64,000 nt of DNA, from NCBI RefSeq assembly GCF_028280385.1, contig NZ_JANQLX010000009.1, positions 298,162 to 362,161 of the forward strand. Direction: 5' to 3'. This DNA comes from Allomuricauda sp. Lineage in GTDB: Bacteria > Bacteroidota > Bacteroidia > Flavobacteriales > Flavobacteriaceae. Below are positions 36,301-48,400 of this stretch, piece by piece (the stretch's first letter is position 1; each line of letters opens with the position of its first letter). The position numbers were made by a program, and so were the translations under genes. The notes beneath the pieces were generated by a model. The model did no database searches. It was given only the letters and a program-made list of their open reading frames with translations, and was not told where the DNA came from.

Positions 36301-39300
36301 AGAATCTCTTAATTCTTGATTTAAGATTCAATCAATTAAATGGCGGCATACCCAGTGAATTAGGACAACTTTCTAATTTACAAAGGCTTGACCTTAACAG
36401 CAATCAATTATCTGGAGCCATTCCCGCTGAGCTGGGGCAGCTACAGAACTTAATACATTTGACCCTTCAACACAATCAACTTACTTCAAATATCCCAAGT
36501 CAACTGGGAAATATTTTGAGTTTAGTTACTTTAAAATTGAATGATAATGATATTAACGGAAGTATTCCATCTGAACTAGGGCAATTACTCAGCTTAACAG
36601 ACTTATCACTATCTGGAAACCAAATTTCCGGCACACTGCCCAGCGAATTGGGTAACTTAAGTAGTCTTGAATTTCTCAATGTTTATGACAATCAAATTTC
36701 AGGAACAATTCCAACTCAATTTTCGCAATTAACAAATTTAAAATACCTAGGTCTACAACGAAATAATTTAATGGGGACGATCCCCTCTAGTCTCGGATTA
36801 CTTGCCAACCTCACTCATCTTGAATTACAGCAAAATCAACTTTCTGGGAGCATACCATCTGAGCTTGGGCAATTGAGTAATCTCCTTTCCTTTGACTTAT
36901 ATGGTAATAACCTCACCGGTATAGTCCCTACTGAAGTTGAATTGCTCACAAATCTATTCGTCTTTGCTATTCAAGAAAACGATTTGACCGGAAATATTCC
37001 AAGTGGATTAAGTCTACTCACTAATCTTTTTGGACTTACTTTTCACAGCAATAGGTTTGTTTTTTCTGATTTTGAAAACGAACATGGGACATATACAAAT
37101 CTTACTACTTATCAATTTACTCCGCAATCCAAAGTAGATCTTGAAGAATCCTTATCAGTGGCAGATGGTGGAAGCATTACATTGACCAGCACCGCGTTAA
37201 CAAGTACCAACAATAGCTATCAATGGTACAAGGACGGACAGGCCATAGCCGGAGCTACCAACAAGGACTATGTCATCTCCAATGCCACGGCCGCGGATGC
37301 GGGCGTCTATTATTTTACGGCCACCAACTCTGTGGTTACCGGGCTAACGCTGACCAGAAACGATATCACGTTAACAATAGGCTCCGATCCTTGTGGGGTG
37401 TCCGAAACAGCTAAACAAGCTCTGCTAGACCTTTACAGCAGTACCGATGGGGCCAATTGGACCAATACTTTGGCAAATAACCAGCCCTGGGACACCAACA
37501 TACCGGTATGTGATTGGTATGGGGTGACTGTAGTAAATGGGAATGTGACCGAGATAAACTTAGATAATAACAATCTCAATGGAAGTTTCCCTGTGAATAT
37601 TGGAAATCTGTCCGATCTTCAGTCCTTGTCTTTGATTTTGAATTCTATTTCGGGGAGTATTCCGACGGATATTTCTGATTTGACCGACCTCACGTATATA
37701 GCTCTAAGTAATAACACCCTCAATGATAATTTAAATTGGATTACATCACTTAACAACCTCCAAAGTCTGTATTTAAATAATAATAACTTTAATGGGAGCA
37801 TACCAACTGACATTGGTAACTTAACCAATCTCGTAAACTTGGATATCACCAATAACCAAATTCAAGGTGCTATTCCAGCCAGTATCGGAAATTTAAGCTC
37901 TCTTTCTAAACTTTACTTATCGCAAAACCAATTGACTGGGACTATTCCATCTCAAATTGGCCAATTGTCTAGTTTGCTAAACATTTCATTAGCTCACAAT
38001 CAATTAAATGGATCATTGCCAGTAGAGATAGGTCAATTGAATTCACTAATCTCTCTTTATCTGAACAATAATCAACTGTCAGGTGCAATACCAAGTGAAA
38101 TCAATGGCCTATCAAACCTAGCACACCTTATTATTGGAGACAATCAATTTGTTGGAAACCTTCCCTTGAATTCCGGAAACCTATCATCACTAAGAAATTT
38201 GGATTTAAGAAACAATGGTTTTAGCGGAACATTCCCCAACTTTACTGCCATCTCTTTAACCTCTTTGAGGTTTCAAAACAATGAGTTTATTTTCTCCGAC
38301 TTTGAAACGGAGCATTCTCAATATACCACAAATAATACATACTACGATTACTCCCCACAAGCCAATGTTGATCAAGAAGAAGTTCTGACCGTTCAGGAAT
38401 TCAGTAGCATTACTTTAACAAGCAACGACCTTAGCAGTGCCAACAATATATACCAGTGGTACAAGGACAATGTTGCCATTCCCGGGGCCACCAGCAAGGA
38501 TTATGTGATAACCAATGCAACTGCCGCCGATGCCGGTGTTTACTATTTTGAGGCCACCAACTCCGTGGTCACAGGGTTGACCCTGACCAGAAATGACATT
38601 ACACTCAATGTAGAACCTGGTTCCAATACCGTGGTCCAACAGCAATTCTGTTCTTCGGATGGGATTCATACTGTGGCAGACTTGGTCATACCAACTCCAA
38701 CTGGGGTGACCCCAGTTTGGTATGCCTCCCAAACAGGGGGAACACCTCTAAGCGACAGTGAGGTCCTGCAGAACAATACGGTATACTGGAGGGATTATAC
38801 AGGGAATACCAATGGTCGTGCCGGGGTAGAGGCCATCATTGATTGGTTACTCCCAATTGGTGAGCCGGTACAATCTTTTGATGCTACCAATAATCCCACT
38901 TTGGCCAATGTTGTGGTTGCGTTGCACCCAAGTAGTTCGGCAACCCAAGTACAATGGTTTGCCACTTCAACAAGCACCACGGTGTTACCGAGCTCAACCC
39001 TACTGGTAGACCAGACCATCTATTATGCGGCTGAAAATGCTTCTACTTGTAGATTGGCTGTACGAATGGATGTTTCCCCACAAGAGGTGTGTACGGTAGT
39101 GGTTACCGAGGGAACTGGAGGCAGCAGTGCCATTGACGGGAGTTTTGAAGGGGCATCCAACGTTATTATCCCCAACAATAGGAACGAGGCCATGGGGGCC
39201 AGTGGTTGGGGAGCCACCCTGGGCACGCCTGATACTTTCTCCACTCCTTATGCCAACACCAATGATCCTTATTTGCAGTCTTCTTTTACAGCCTCGCCCA

Positions 39301-41741
39301 ATGGTGGCATCTGTGCAGGGGGACTTCGATATCAAAATGGCACGGAAGCCTTTGCAGCCAATATCAGCGGATTACAAACTGGAATTAACTATGTGGTAGA
39401 GTTTTATATGGCCAATGTCACCAACACCGCTACTGCCGCCAATAGCAAGGAAACTTTGGGATACTGGGAAGTCACTTTTGCTGGGACTACCAAATCCACT
39501 CCTTTAATGGGAGCCAACGTTATGGAAGCCACCACCTGGAAAAGGGAACGCTTGGAATTCAATGCCAGCTCGGCCACACAACTCCTGGAATTTAAGGTGG
39601 GAGCCAATGCCCTAAGCCAAGATAATGCCTATCCGGTATATATGCTTATTGACGGGGTTCGGGTCTATGAAAAACCTCAGAGTATAAGCACCACGGTATG
39701 TGCAACAGTGGAAACACAGGTGTTTTGTAATACATCGGATGAGAATCCACCAACTGTGGCCGACTTGGAATCTCCTACCGGGGATTCCGTTACATGGCAC
39801 AGTTCACCCTTTGGAGGTATCCGGTACTTTGAAACTACCGAACTTGGGAGCATAACCAGCGAGTTTGTATGGGCCGATGAAGGCAATGGCGACCCAAGAA
39901 TTCCAGTTGAAATTTTGTTGGATCTAGGTGCTCCGGAAGGTGATGGATACCAAGCTTTTGATGTTGCTGATTCCCCTACCCTAGCCAATTTAGTGGTTGT
40001 TGGGACCAATATAACATGGCATGCATCAACCACCAGCACCGATGTACTTCCCACTTCCACACCCTTGGTCAACAATGCTACATACTATGCGGCTCAAGAT
40101 GGTAATCCATGTAGACTTTCAGTACAGGTTTTTGTTGGTATTCCTACTTTGGAAGGGGATGCGAACCAAGAATTTTGTGGGTCTTCCAATCCCATTGTGG
40201 CCAACTTGATCATGCAGCCCACCAACCCTGGATATACCGTGATTTGGTACAACACCAAGGAAGGTGGAACCGCATTGAACAGCACGGATAGCCTAGTGGA
40301 CGGGCAAACTTATTATGCCAGCCAGACCGATGGCTCTTCCACTAGTGAAGAACGATACCCTGTACAGGTAACTGTAATAGATACAGCAGCAGAGAGTCAG
40401 CTTTACGAACGCAATGTGGAAGTTGCTGCGGGGACTACCCTGGCGGACCTTACCACCTTTTTTGAGTTGGATGCTGGGGTACTTTGGTATGATTTTCAAA
40501 CTTCAGGCACTGCCTATTCAAATGCCTATACGGTAATTGATGGGGAAACCTATTATGCCCGTATTAGTGAAGGTATTTGTGACGCTTTGGAGGTTCTGGC
40601 CGTTACCGTGGCAATTGAAGATGTGTCCAATCCTGAATTGGTTACCTGTATCAAATTCCTACCACAACCCGGGAACAGATATGTCATCAGTGGCTGGGTT
40701 CGCGAACATGCCGCTACAGCGGTTCCAACAAATTCCTTGGAGTTCACCGAAAAAGAAACCTTTATCGAACTCTTAGATCATTTGACCGCCAAGATTTTGA
40801 ACAAAGAACAAATTCCACCGGTGTACGAACCACATAAAGATCCTGAGGCTCCGAATGTCAATGCGTTACTACCGTTTATCAGAAATTTCACGGGAACCAA
40901 CGTGACCGTCTACAATTTCCAATTTGAGACGGAGCAAATCGGTCTACAGCAAGTTGCGGTTGGGTATTCATTTGCCTTAGCACCTGACAACCTCTACCGA
41001 TTTGAATATCGAACCCCTGAAGTGGCATATCAGCTATATGACGTAATAACTGGAAATCCATCTGGAGTTTTGTCCCTTGGTTATCACCATCCAATATTGA
41101 ATTATGATCAACTTGAAATAGAATATACGGATGTTGTCGTGGTAGGAAACATCTTCAGAATTACCTCCAATTATGATTTGACTGGTGCTACCAATTCTAA
41201 ATACAAAACCAGTTACATAGGACATACTTCGGACAGCAGCACAGATTCAGGCATAGAATCCAATGTACAATTGTTTGACTATGTGGAGGCCAACCAGCAT
41301 GAGGTGATGGATTACCTCAACACCAGCATCACTTTGGAATATTTGGATGAAAACAGTCTACCCATTACCCTGGATAGCTCCAGTGTACTTTTTGAACCCA
41401 CAGGGGCCATTATTGATGGATGGCAGCGCATTTCAGGGGATTTCACCATTCCGGTGAATGCCGCCAACATGAAGATTTATCTTAAAAACGAGGGAGCCGG
41501 ACTCAACGCATATTTTGATGATGTGCGAATGCACCCCTTTGATAGTAATCTTAAATCATTCGTATACGATCCCATCACCCAAAGGCTTCAGGCTGAACTT
41601 GACGAAAACAACTACGCCACTTTTTATGAATACGACACCGAAGGTGGTTTGGTTAGGGTAAAGAAGGAAACGGAACGCGGGGTATATACCATTCAAGAAA
41701 CCCGATCAGGGAACTCCAAACTTAACAACGGCTCTGAATAA
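33315..41741 (+). CDS. Giant leucine-rich-repeat/Ig protein ending in an Rhs YD module
   Basis: The 2,808-aa protein has a signal peptide ending near ISAQ. It contains four tandem cassettes, at roughly residues 30-455, 456-870, 871-1354 and 1355-1765. Each has a cap (ALLDLYNSTNGANWTNT...CDWYGVTV), an array of plant-type LRRs (NQLTGSIPTELGQLTNL-like), and an Ig-like domain (SYQWYKDGQAIAGATSKDYV... DITL). The Ig domains are nearly identical. Residues 1766-2500 contain further Ig-like and jelly-roll domains (QFCSSDG.HTVADL...WYAS). The end, FVYDPITQRLQAELDENNYA then TFYEYDTEGGLVRVKKE, is the YD module that closes many Bacteroidota Rhs-linked proteins. Plant-type LRRs suggest protein binding, perhaps adhesion. 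The stop overlaps the next ATG (TAATG). Confidence 0.8.
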   Translation: MKTLKHLFVVSLIFLLGCIKISAQSISVSDSLALVDLYNSTNGANWNINTNWLQPNIPARNWWGVDVRSDGTLWRITLTQNNLSGPIPSSFGNLTGLEEVNFWRNNLTGSIPTTIGQLTNMVELKMDENQLDGSIPTEIGQLTNLVSLELDANQLTGSIPSTINQLTNLEVFNITNNQISGSIPTSIGQLSNLRILHLGQNNLNGTIPTTLGQLTNVTSLSIYLNQITGSLPTELGNMTNLSILSLSNNSISGTLPQELLQLSNLTVITIGNNQLNGSIPSNINQLTNLGVVDLSNNQLSGTIPSAFNSITGLSTLYLNDNQLSGAIPSQLDQLQFGTNFRLRITNNNYSFSDLEANHSNYSSLLEYFIDPQSKVDEVESLSVDENGSITLTSTDLTSANNSYQWYKDDVAISGATSKDYVISNASASDAGVYHLEATNSIVTGLTLTRNDITLNVNADTCGVSATEKQALLDLYNSTNGASWTNTVANNQPWDTNIPVCDWYGVTVSNGDVIRVQIPSNNVVGTIPQSISDLTNLQTLHLYSNSVSGTIPTSLGSLTSLTQLWLYNNQLSGSIPTELGQLTSMLSMYLYGNQLLGSIPTALGNMTSLTDIRLNNNQLTGNVPTELSQLSNVTRMYLQDNNLTGTIPTSLGNLSNMVDLRISGNQLDGSIPTQFGQLSNLFTLDLSSNMLTGTIPTELGQLTNLDALYLDDNQLTGPIPTELGQASSLRQVYLQNNALSGSFAITMSQLTNLQRLYVYQNNLVFSNIEGDYVQLNSNIGSEYRFVPQAKVDQEETLAVLENGSITLTSTALTSTNNSYQWYKDGQVIAGATSKDYVISNATAADAGVYHFTATNSVVTGLTLTRNDITLTVTPDTCGVSATERQALLDLYNSTNGANWTNTVANNQPWDINIPVCDWYGVTVVNGNVTELKLTNNLNGNLPSSIGNLVNLQILKLTSNQLTGNIPVEIGQLQNLTHLEFDFNQLTGTIPSGIGQFQNLLILDLRFNQLNGGIPSELGQLSNLQRLDLNSNQLSGAIPAELGQLQNLIHLTLQHNQLTSNIPSQLGNILSLVTLKLNDNDINGSIPSELGQLLSLTDLSLSGNQISGTLPSELGNLSSLEFLNVYDNQISGTIPTQFSQLTNLKYLGLQRNNLMGTIPSSLGLLANLTHLELQQNQLSGSIPSELGQLSNLLSFDLYGNNLTGIVPTEVELLTNLFVFAIQENDLTGNIPSGLSLLTNLFGLTFHSNRFVFSDFENEHGTYTNLTTYQFTPQSKVDLEESLSVADGGSITLTSTALTSTNNSYQWYKDGQAIAGATNKDYVISNATAADAGVYYFTATNSVVTGLTLTRNDITLTIGSDPCGVSETAKQALLDLYSSTDGANWTNTLANNQPWDTNIPVCDWYGVTVVNGNVTEINLDNNNLNGSFPVNIGNLSDLQSLSLILNSISGSIPTDISDLTDLTYIALSNNTLNDNLNWITSLNNLQSLYLNNNNFNGSIPTDIGNLTNLVNLDITNNQIQGAIPASIGNLSSLSKLYLSQNQLTGTIPSQIGQLSSLLNISLAHNQLNGSLPVEIGQLNSLISLYLNNNQLSGAIPSEINGLSNLAHLIIGDNQFVGNLPLNSGNLSSLRNLDLRNNGFSGTFPNFTAISLTSLRFQNNEFIFSDFETEHSQYTTNNTYYDYSPQANVDQEEVLTVQEFSSITLTSNDLSSANNIYQWYKDNVAIPGATSKDYVITNATAADAGVYYFEATNSVVTGLTLTRNDITLNVEPGSNTVVQQQFCSSDGIHTVADLVIPTPTGVTPVWYASQTGGTPLSDSEVLQNNTVYWRDYTGNTNGRAGVEAIIDWLLPIGEPVQSFDATNNPTLANVVVALHPSSSATQVQWFATSTSTTVLPSSTLLVDQTIYYAAENASTCRLAVRMDVSPQEVCTVVVTEGTGGSSAIDGSFEGASNVIIPNNRNEAMGASGWGATLGTPDTFSTPYANTNDPYLQSSFTASPNGGICAGGLRYQNGTEAFAANISGLQTGINYVVEFYMANVTNTATAANSKETLGYWEVTFAGTTKSTPLMGANVMEATTWKRERLEFNASSATQLLEFKVGANALSQDNAYPVYMLIDGVRVYEKPQSISTTVCATVETQVFCNTSDENPPTVADLESPTGDSVTWHSSPFGGIRYFETTELGSITSEFVWADEGNGDPRIPVEILLDLGAPEGDGYQAFDVADSPTLANLVVVGTNITWHASTTSTDVLPTSTPLVNNATYYAAQDGNPCRLSVQVFVGIPTLEGDANQEFCGSSNPIVANLIMQPTNPGYTVIWYNTKEGGTALNSTDSLVDGQTYYASQTDGSSTSEERYPVQVTVIDTAAESQLYERNVEVAAGTTLADLTTFFELDAGVLWYDFQTSGTAYSNAYTVIDGETYYARISEGICDALEVLAVTVAIEDVSNPELVTCIKFLPQPGNRYVISGWVREHAATAVPTNSLEFTEKETFIELLDHLTAKILNKEQIPPVYEPHKDPEAPNVNALLPFIRNFTGTNVTVYNFQFETEQIGLQQVAVGYSFALAPDNLYRFEYRTPEVAYQLYDVITGNPSGVLSLGYHHPILNYDQLEIEYTDVVVVGNIFRITSNYDLTGATNSKYKTSYIGHTSDSSTDSGIESNVQLFDYVEANQHEVMDYLNTSITLEYLDENSLPITLDSSSVLFEPTGAIIDGWQRISGDFTIPVNAANMKIYLKNEGAGLNAYFDDVRMHPFDSNLKSFVYDPITQRLQAELDENNYATFYEYDTEGGLVRVKKETERGVYTIQETRSGNSKLNNGSE

Positions 41742-42469
41742 TGAAAACAACAATCGTAAAAAGTTTAGCTCTTTTTGGTCTCCTTGGTTTCACATTGGGA
41801 GCAAGTGCGCAAAGCGTTGAAGAAGTCCTGAACAAAGTGACTCAATTTTACAAAAGCACTTCCAATTATAGTGTTGAAATGGAGTTTTCCATGCTTAGGG
41901 GACTTAGTGGCAACAAGATCACCGAGTCGTATACGGCATCCATGGAACGCAATGGGGACTACCTTAAAAATGAGATTTCAGGTACTTCGGTATTCGTATT
42001 TCCAGAAGGACAGATCATAATGGACAACAACACCAAAAAAATAACCTATTCCAAGGCTGTCAACCTCGCCAACCTCACCGCCACTTTTGATATGGGGCTT
42101 TTTCTCCAACACTATAAAAAGTCACAGCTATTGGATAAGGGTAATCATTGGATTTGTGAGATGGTAACGACCCATAGAAACTTCTCCCAACTGCCCTATT
42201 CCAAAATAGAATTGCACATCAATAAAGAAGACTATAGTATTTCCAAACAGGTGCTGTATTTCGCCAATTTGGTCCCGTTCCACAACAAGCAAAGTAAGAC
42301 CACGGAGCAAGATTATGGTAGAATGATGATCCAATTGTCCCATGATTTTGATGCCAAAGTTGAGCGAAGGGAAATGAGCGACTTTGTAACAGTACTGCCC
42401 AACAAGGAATTGCGATTGCAGGCTGCTTATAACAACTACCAATTGGTCAAGGAAACACAACATAATTAA
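41741..42469 (+). CDS. LolA-like periplasmic protein
   Basis: The 242-aa protein has a signal peptide ending ASAQ. The mature part begins SVEEVLNKVTQFYKSTSNYSVEME and continues with alternating strands (TASMERNGDYLKNEIS; IIMDNNTKKITYSKAVNL). This is the half-barrel pattern of LolA/LppX-type lipoprotein carriers in this phylum. It is coupled to the LRR giant (TAATG) and ends 24 bp before the Rhs giant. A LolA-fold protein between two giants could ferry a lipidated part or chaperone the polypeptides in the periplasm. Fold assignment is moderate, role inferred. Confidence 0.6.
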   Translation: MKTTIVKSLALFGLLGFTLGASAQSVEEVLNKVTQFYKSTSNYSVEMEFSMLRGLSGNKITESYTASMERNGDYLKNEISGTSVFVFPEGQIIMDNNTKKITYSKAVNLANLTATFDMGLFLQHYKKSQLLDKGNHWICEMVTTHRNFSQLPYSKIELHINKEDYSISKQVLYFANLVPFHNKQSKTTEQDYGRMMIQLSHDFDAKVERREMSDFVTVLPNKELRLQAAYNNYQLVKETQHN

Positions 42470-42493
42470 CCAACAAGTAAATACCCAAGGCGT

Positions 42494-45400
42494 ATGTTTA
42501 CTACAACAAAAAATCAAGGATTTCTAACACTGTGCTCCATCATCTTTTTATGGGGGTCCACCCTGTTGGCCCAGGACAAAGTTGAATACAATAACCTAGA
42601 CATGGAAGCGGTCCTGGGGACTGCCACCACCCTGGATTTTGCGACAACCAATCTTGATACGGCCACTTTGGTCAATGACAACCCGATGGCGTACGTAAGT
42701 CTCTTCATCAAGGAAAATCAGGCTCCGTATGACCGATATACCTATGCCTTACGTCTTAATGTGACCCCAGCGTCGGTTTCCGGGGCATTTGACGGTACTA
42801 CCACCGAGGTTATCCTGACCATTGAGAACAACGTAACCCAGGGTGCCAATGGTATTTCCGTGGATTTGAGCAAACATGTGGCCATGGGGGCCTATGGGGC
42901 TCGAGTGGAACTTTTGGAGGGCACCTATACCTTGGATGGTGGTACTCCAGTGGTCAATGGATCCATTCCTGCCAATATTGGTATGGAAATAGGGTTTGTG
43001 GCAGATACATACACCGAACTTTCATCTACAATCCCCAATCCAACGGTTCAGGCCATAAATGGTGGCACAGAACTTCAAATTGACTGGACTGCCATAGCCG
43101 GTGCCGTTTCCTATGATTTGGAATGGACCTGGATTGATGGTTACGACGAAGCTTACAACAACCTCAAGGCCCTGAATTCCATTCCCTTTACAAGAAGAGA
43201 TTTTGAACTCAACAGTACAAGAGTCCAAACAACGGGCACCCAATATGTGGTTCCCTTAGTTTATGCCAAGGGATATTTCCTATTTCGAGTTAGGGCAGTT
43301 GGTCGATATCTACAGGATACCGATAAGTCAAGATACGGTTCTTGGAGTGCAGCCGATGACAACAATGGCACTACACTGGCAGATTGGCCCAGCATCTATA
43401 TGCACATTATTAATGCAGACCATCATGTTTCCAAAAACTGGCAATTTCAATCCTCCTTTGCAGAAGATGGTAAGAAAAAAGAGGTGGTCAGCTATTTTGA
43501 TGGCACCTTAAGGAACCGGCAAACCGTAACCAAGATAAATTCTGACGACAACCTTATTGTTGGCGAGGTGATATACGATGCACAAGGAAGACCCGCGGTA
43601 GAGGTGTTGCCTGTTCCCACAACGCGAAGTTTGGCACTGGATTACATCAACGACTTCAATTTAAAAAATGCTTCAACCACGTATAGCTACCAGGATTTTG
43701 ATTTGGACAGTCAGAATATCCTGGACCAATTCTCTACGGACAAGAGCATGGCCACAGATGACGGCGCCAGTAAATACTACTCATCATTAAACGACATTAC
43801 AACCCCATTTCAAAACAGGATTGCAAATGCCGGAGGTTATCCCTTTTCGCAAATTGAGTACATGCCGGACAACACGGGTAGAATCCGAAGAAAAAGTGGT
43901 GTGGGCCAAGACCATCAGCTGGGAAGTGGCCATGAAATGGAATACTACTACGGAACCCCGGAACAAAAAGAACTCAATCGTCTTTTTGGGTATAGTGCAG
44001 GAAATTCCACCCACTACAAAAAGAACCTGGTCGTAGATCCAAACAGACAGGTAAGCGTAAGTTATATTGACCCGCAGGGGCGCACTATTGCAACTGCGCT
44101 GATGGGTTCAACACCAACCAATATGACCGGCTTGGACGATGAGGACAACGGCTCCGGGCTTCATGTGCAGACCACGGTAGATCTTCTAGGTAAATTGAAC
44201 GCCAACGATCCAGATACCTCATTGGACAACAACGAATTGGCCTCCACCCAAAATTTCGGGGCCTTGGACGATGCCTTATTGTACAGTGCCACAAAACTGG
44301 TACCTTTTAATGAGCAACGTACCTTCTCATACACTTTACAACAATCTGACTTTACATTTCTGTGCACCACCCCGGTGAATTACATAGTGGATTATGATGT
44401 TTTTGTGGATGTCCTGGACGCTGACGGAATAAGTCTGCTTCCGGCAGACCGAACCGGATTTGATCCTTCCAACTTTACTGCCGACCTCAACCGCGGGTCT
44501 TTCAGCCTTGTGAAAAGATTGGTGGTCAACCAAAATACTTTGGACACCTATGCTGATGAATTTGTGGCCAAACTTATGGATCCGCTGGATCCCTGTTACA
44601 TTGATCCCGTAACCGTGGAAATCCCGGAACTGGAATTGAACGATTGTTTTGTTACCTGCGAAGATTGTGAAAATGCCTTGATCACCGAGTATGGAGGTCA
44701 AACCGGCTATGTGACCAGCCGTATGGACAACTACGATTTTTCTGAGCTGGAAAATCTTCTGACCCCTGCTGAATTTACCGCCGAACAGACGCGTTTGCAA
44801 GCTACTTTTGAAGACCAATGGAACGATCTTATCAGGGCTTGTTATGCACCATGCGAAGGCGACACAGGAAATCTTGCCAATTCAAGTTCAGAAGAAATAG
44901 TAGCCAATTCGCTCACCTGTAACATCCTTAAGTCGTCCCTTTTGGAGGATATGAAACCCACAGGCCAGTATGGGCAATACCCCTCCACCCTGGATGCAAA
45001 CAACAATGTTTCCCAACAAGGCTTGTTCAATTTGAACATTTTCAACGAGGGCAACAATTTGGTTTCCACAGAAACTGGAGACCCCAATGTGCATAACAGT
45101 TGGAGAAATCCAAGACATCCAGAACACGACCAGGCAACCCAAGGAAACGAACTATATACCCAAGGACATTATTACAATGCAGATGGTACCATAAGTTATA
45201 TTACGGTAACTGAAGTAATCGTAAATGGCGCTACCACCTATTCCCCACCAGTGACAGTGGGTGCCGAGTTACGCGCCGTATCCGAAAACCCGAACAACAC
45301 TGAATTTTGGGTAGAGCCCCAATACTTGTTGAATCCCACTGATTTCATCAGTTCCGGAATCTGGCAAGATGAATGGGCGGAGTCACTCTTGGTGTACCAC

Positions 45401-48400
45401 CCCGAATATTGCTATCTGGAATATGCGGAACTGGTCTGCGGAATTACAGATACACATCCGAGTGGTACAGGCATTACCAATTCTGACGCCTTTGATCAAT
45501 ATCTTCGACAAGAGCTTCAAACCTATGCCCAGGCCGGGAGTTTGGCAACTGGCACCAGTATCATGGATGCCGACCCATTTTTTAGTGGAAGTATCCCCTC
45601 CGGACTCAATGGTATTTCCTTTGATCTAAGGGATGATATCATGCAAGAGGCTTTGAGCACAAATTACGCAGGAAGCGGCAAAAGCCTTCAGGACTTTGCT
45701 TACGCAGCCGTTGCATGTAGCAGTGTTTCCGACTGTCCCAATGGGGGCAATCCCAGCTCCCTCACGGCAGTGCAACAAGAGGAATACTGGAGTATCTACA
45801 AGGCCAATTACATCAATATCAAACAGACCATCCAATCCTTGTTTGCCAATGTCTATGCAGAAAGCAAGGATTGCTATAATGGCTGTATTGGGGAAGAATC
45901 CGCTCCGGTAAACATTTTGGCCACCATTGCTGACTATACCTCATTTAACAAAAGCGCATTGAATGCCATCATTGATGGTGGTGAAAACAGAATTTGTAAT
46001 AGTGAGTTGGCCAACGAGTACGCCCTTAGGGAAAAGCGGTTTAAGCCTTCTGATGTGCTATACGACTCTGGGCAATCCAATGAAGACATTTTGGCCGAGA
46101 TCTCTGAATATTCCGGTTATGAATACTATGTGGAAACAGGCATCTGCCCATTGGGTAGGGATCTCCAGGTATTCTTGGAAGGTGCCCTAATCGACCTAAA
46201 CAGCACAGGAATTGTTTCTTCAGTGCCTTTTACCGGTAAATACCTGAGCCCAAAATTGTACGAAGAACTGGGAGGCACATACCCAACCTCCAATCCAACT
46301 ATGGATTTGGCAATTAGTGGTACGGGAAATGTAATTTTGGAGATTGACCTTTCTGGTACCACCAGTGATCCCATTAGGGTGGATTTACCAGCCAATTCCA
46401 GGTCATGGACAGATTATGGCACCAATTGGTTTATTACCCGGGTAAAACACATGTACACTTCCTATGATTCCGTTGCGGATCAATTCACGTACAGCGCTGT
46501 GGCCGAAGTGCGTACCAGTTTAGCATCTCCAGATTATGAAGAAATAGTTTTAAAGGGTATCACAGAAGCCCGGATTGCCAACTGCTCCATAGATGCACCA
46601 AATGGAGTGGGTGAATTCTTGGGCAATGGTGTTACCTACGGCCCTCTCTCAGATTGTAATATTAGGTCTCGCTTTTCCAAGGCGTTGATTTCCCTCTTAA
46701 ATGCACTATACAACAACGGGCAACTTGCCAGTTCCAGTTTGGAGTTAAACAATTATCCAGAATTCCGGGACAGTTATCTCAGTACCTTTTTTGAAAGTGA
46801 GTACGGTACTTGGAACGCCTCGGGTAACATGTATTTTATTGATATAGATGGAGGGCAGCAATTTGCCATGGACATGGTTCAACCGCTCCCCACAACTGGA
46901 GTCACGGACTTTTTGGCTATTTCCATTACAGAACAATTCAATGACCAAAACCAAGTAATTCGCCAAAACGCAAGGGTTACATATCTGGATTCCAATTTCT
47001 CCAAAGAAACTGTACTTGGTGCGGTTGCTGGAAGTGGCCAAACCAACGAGGACTTTGTAAACTTCCTCTGCTGCGGCAATATCAATGACTTTGCTGGAGA
47101 CCCTATTGAAGGGGATTGTGACAACATTACTACCTGCGGTGCCAATGCAGATGTGGAACTCACATTTGAGGGATATATGGTACAGCTCCTGAACGAGGCA
47201 ATTACCAATTATTCTTCAAGTGAAAGTTCGTATCTACCCATAAACACAGCCTTTATCTCCGAGTTTAAGACCACAATGTCTTTGGAGCAACGTTTCCAGG
47301 ATAATGCCAATACCATTGCCAATTTTCTGGTTGCCTTGGATCCTTTTGATGTGGACGTGACCAATGCGCAACTGAACTTTTCTGATCTTACGAACACAAG
47401 CTACCATAACTTGGATTTAAGATTCTCCTCAGATGGAGGTTCGGCAAGTTCAGCATCCATCTACATGGATTTCCATCAATTGTCCACCAACTTGAGTGAA
47501 ATCCAGCAAGTGGTGTGTTTTGATATTACTGCAAGTGGTAGTGGCGTTTCCAAAGTGATAACCTCCTCCCCCTTCCAAAACTTTGACTTTACCCTTACTT
47601 ATATTGATGACAATGGTCAGTTGGTGGTAGAAAACGCAGGTGGTTTATCCATGCACTACGTGGATGCCAGCCAAGGATTTGGGTCCTCAAGTGATCTTGG
47701 AGGGTGTTCCTTCTTTGATAGTGCTGAGGTTGAAGAGCCCAAACAAGTAATATGTCAGGCTTACCAATCGTTGGAAGAGGGGTTCGAAGACCATGTTCTG
47801 GAAATATTCAATGATGTCTTTGAAGTGTTTGATCCTGTTGAAATATCACTTGGGTATTACATGGTTAGATTACCTATCAGCGCAGCTGCAACGGACAATC
47901 TACTGAACGACAACGCTCTCGAACTGGAGAGGAAAACTGCCATCGAGTTTCTTGAATTCCATGACCGACCTTTTAGGTATCCAATGGTTAGGGGAGATGC
48001 CTATGTTGAATATAATGCAGGAACAGCTGAGTTTCCCCTTAGTGTATATATGGGCACACTTCCTCATTGGGTAAATGGGTCAAACTTAAGAATTCAATTA
48101 TCCATCTGGGATACCCAGATAGGTGCCTACTCCAACAGTGAACTTGATGAAATCCAACAAATAACTGAATTGGACATCATTCAGGATATTACACCATTGA
48201 GCAACAATACTGCCTCCGGTGTCCTCAAATACCTAAACAGCTCCAATCAGATTATTACTGCGAATTTCAGATTGCACCTAAGAGCTCGGGATATTATGAG
48301 CTCCCATTTGCTTGCCGATTTTGATTCATTATGCTCAGAATTGTTTGGCCCTGTACCTGGTTCTGGCGACCTACTAAAAGTCAGCCAGGCCCAAAGTGCT

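Noticed and set aside
33500..38300. Regularly spaced repeats that could suggest a CRISPR array
   Set aside because: They are codon-level leucine-rich repeats in one continuous frame, without constant spacers.
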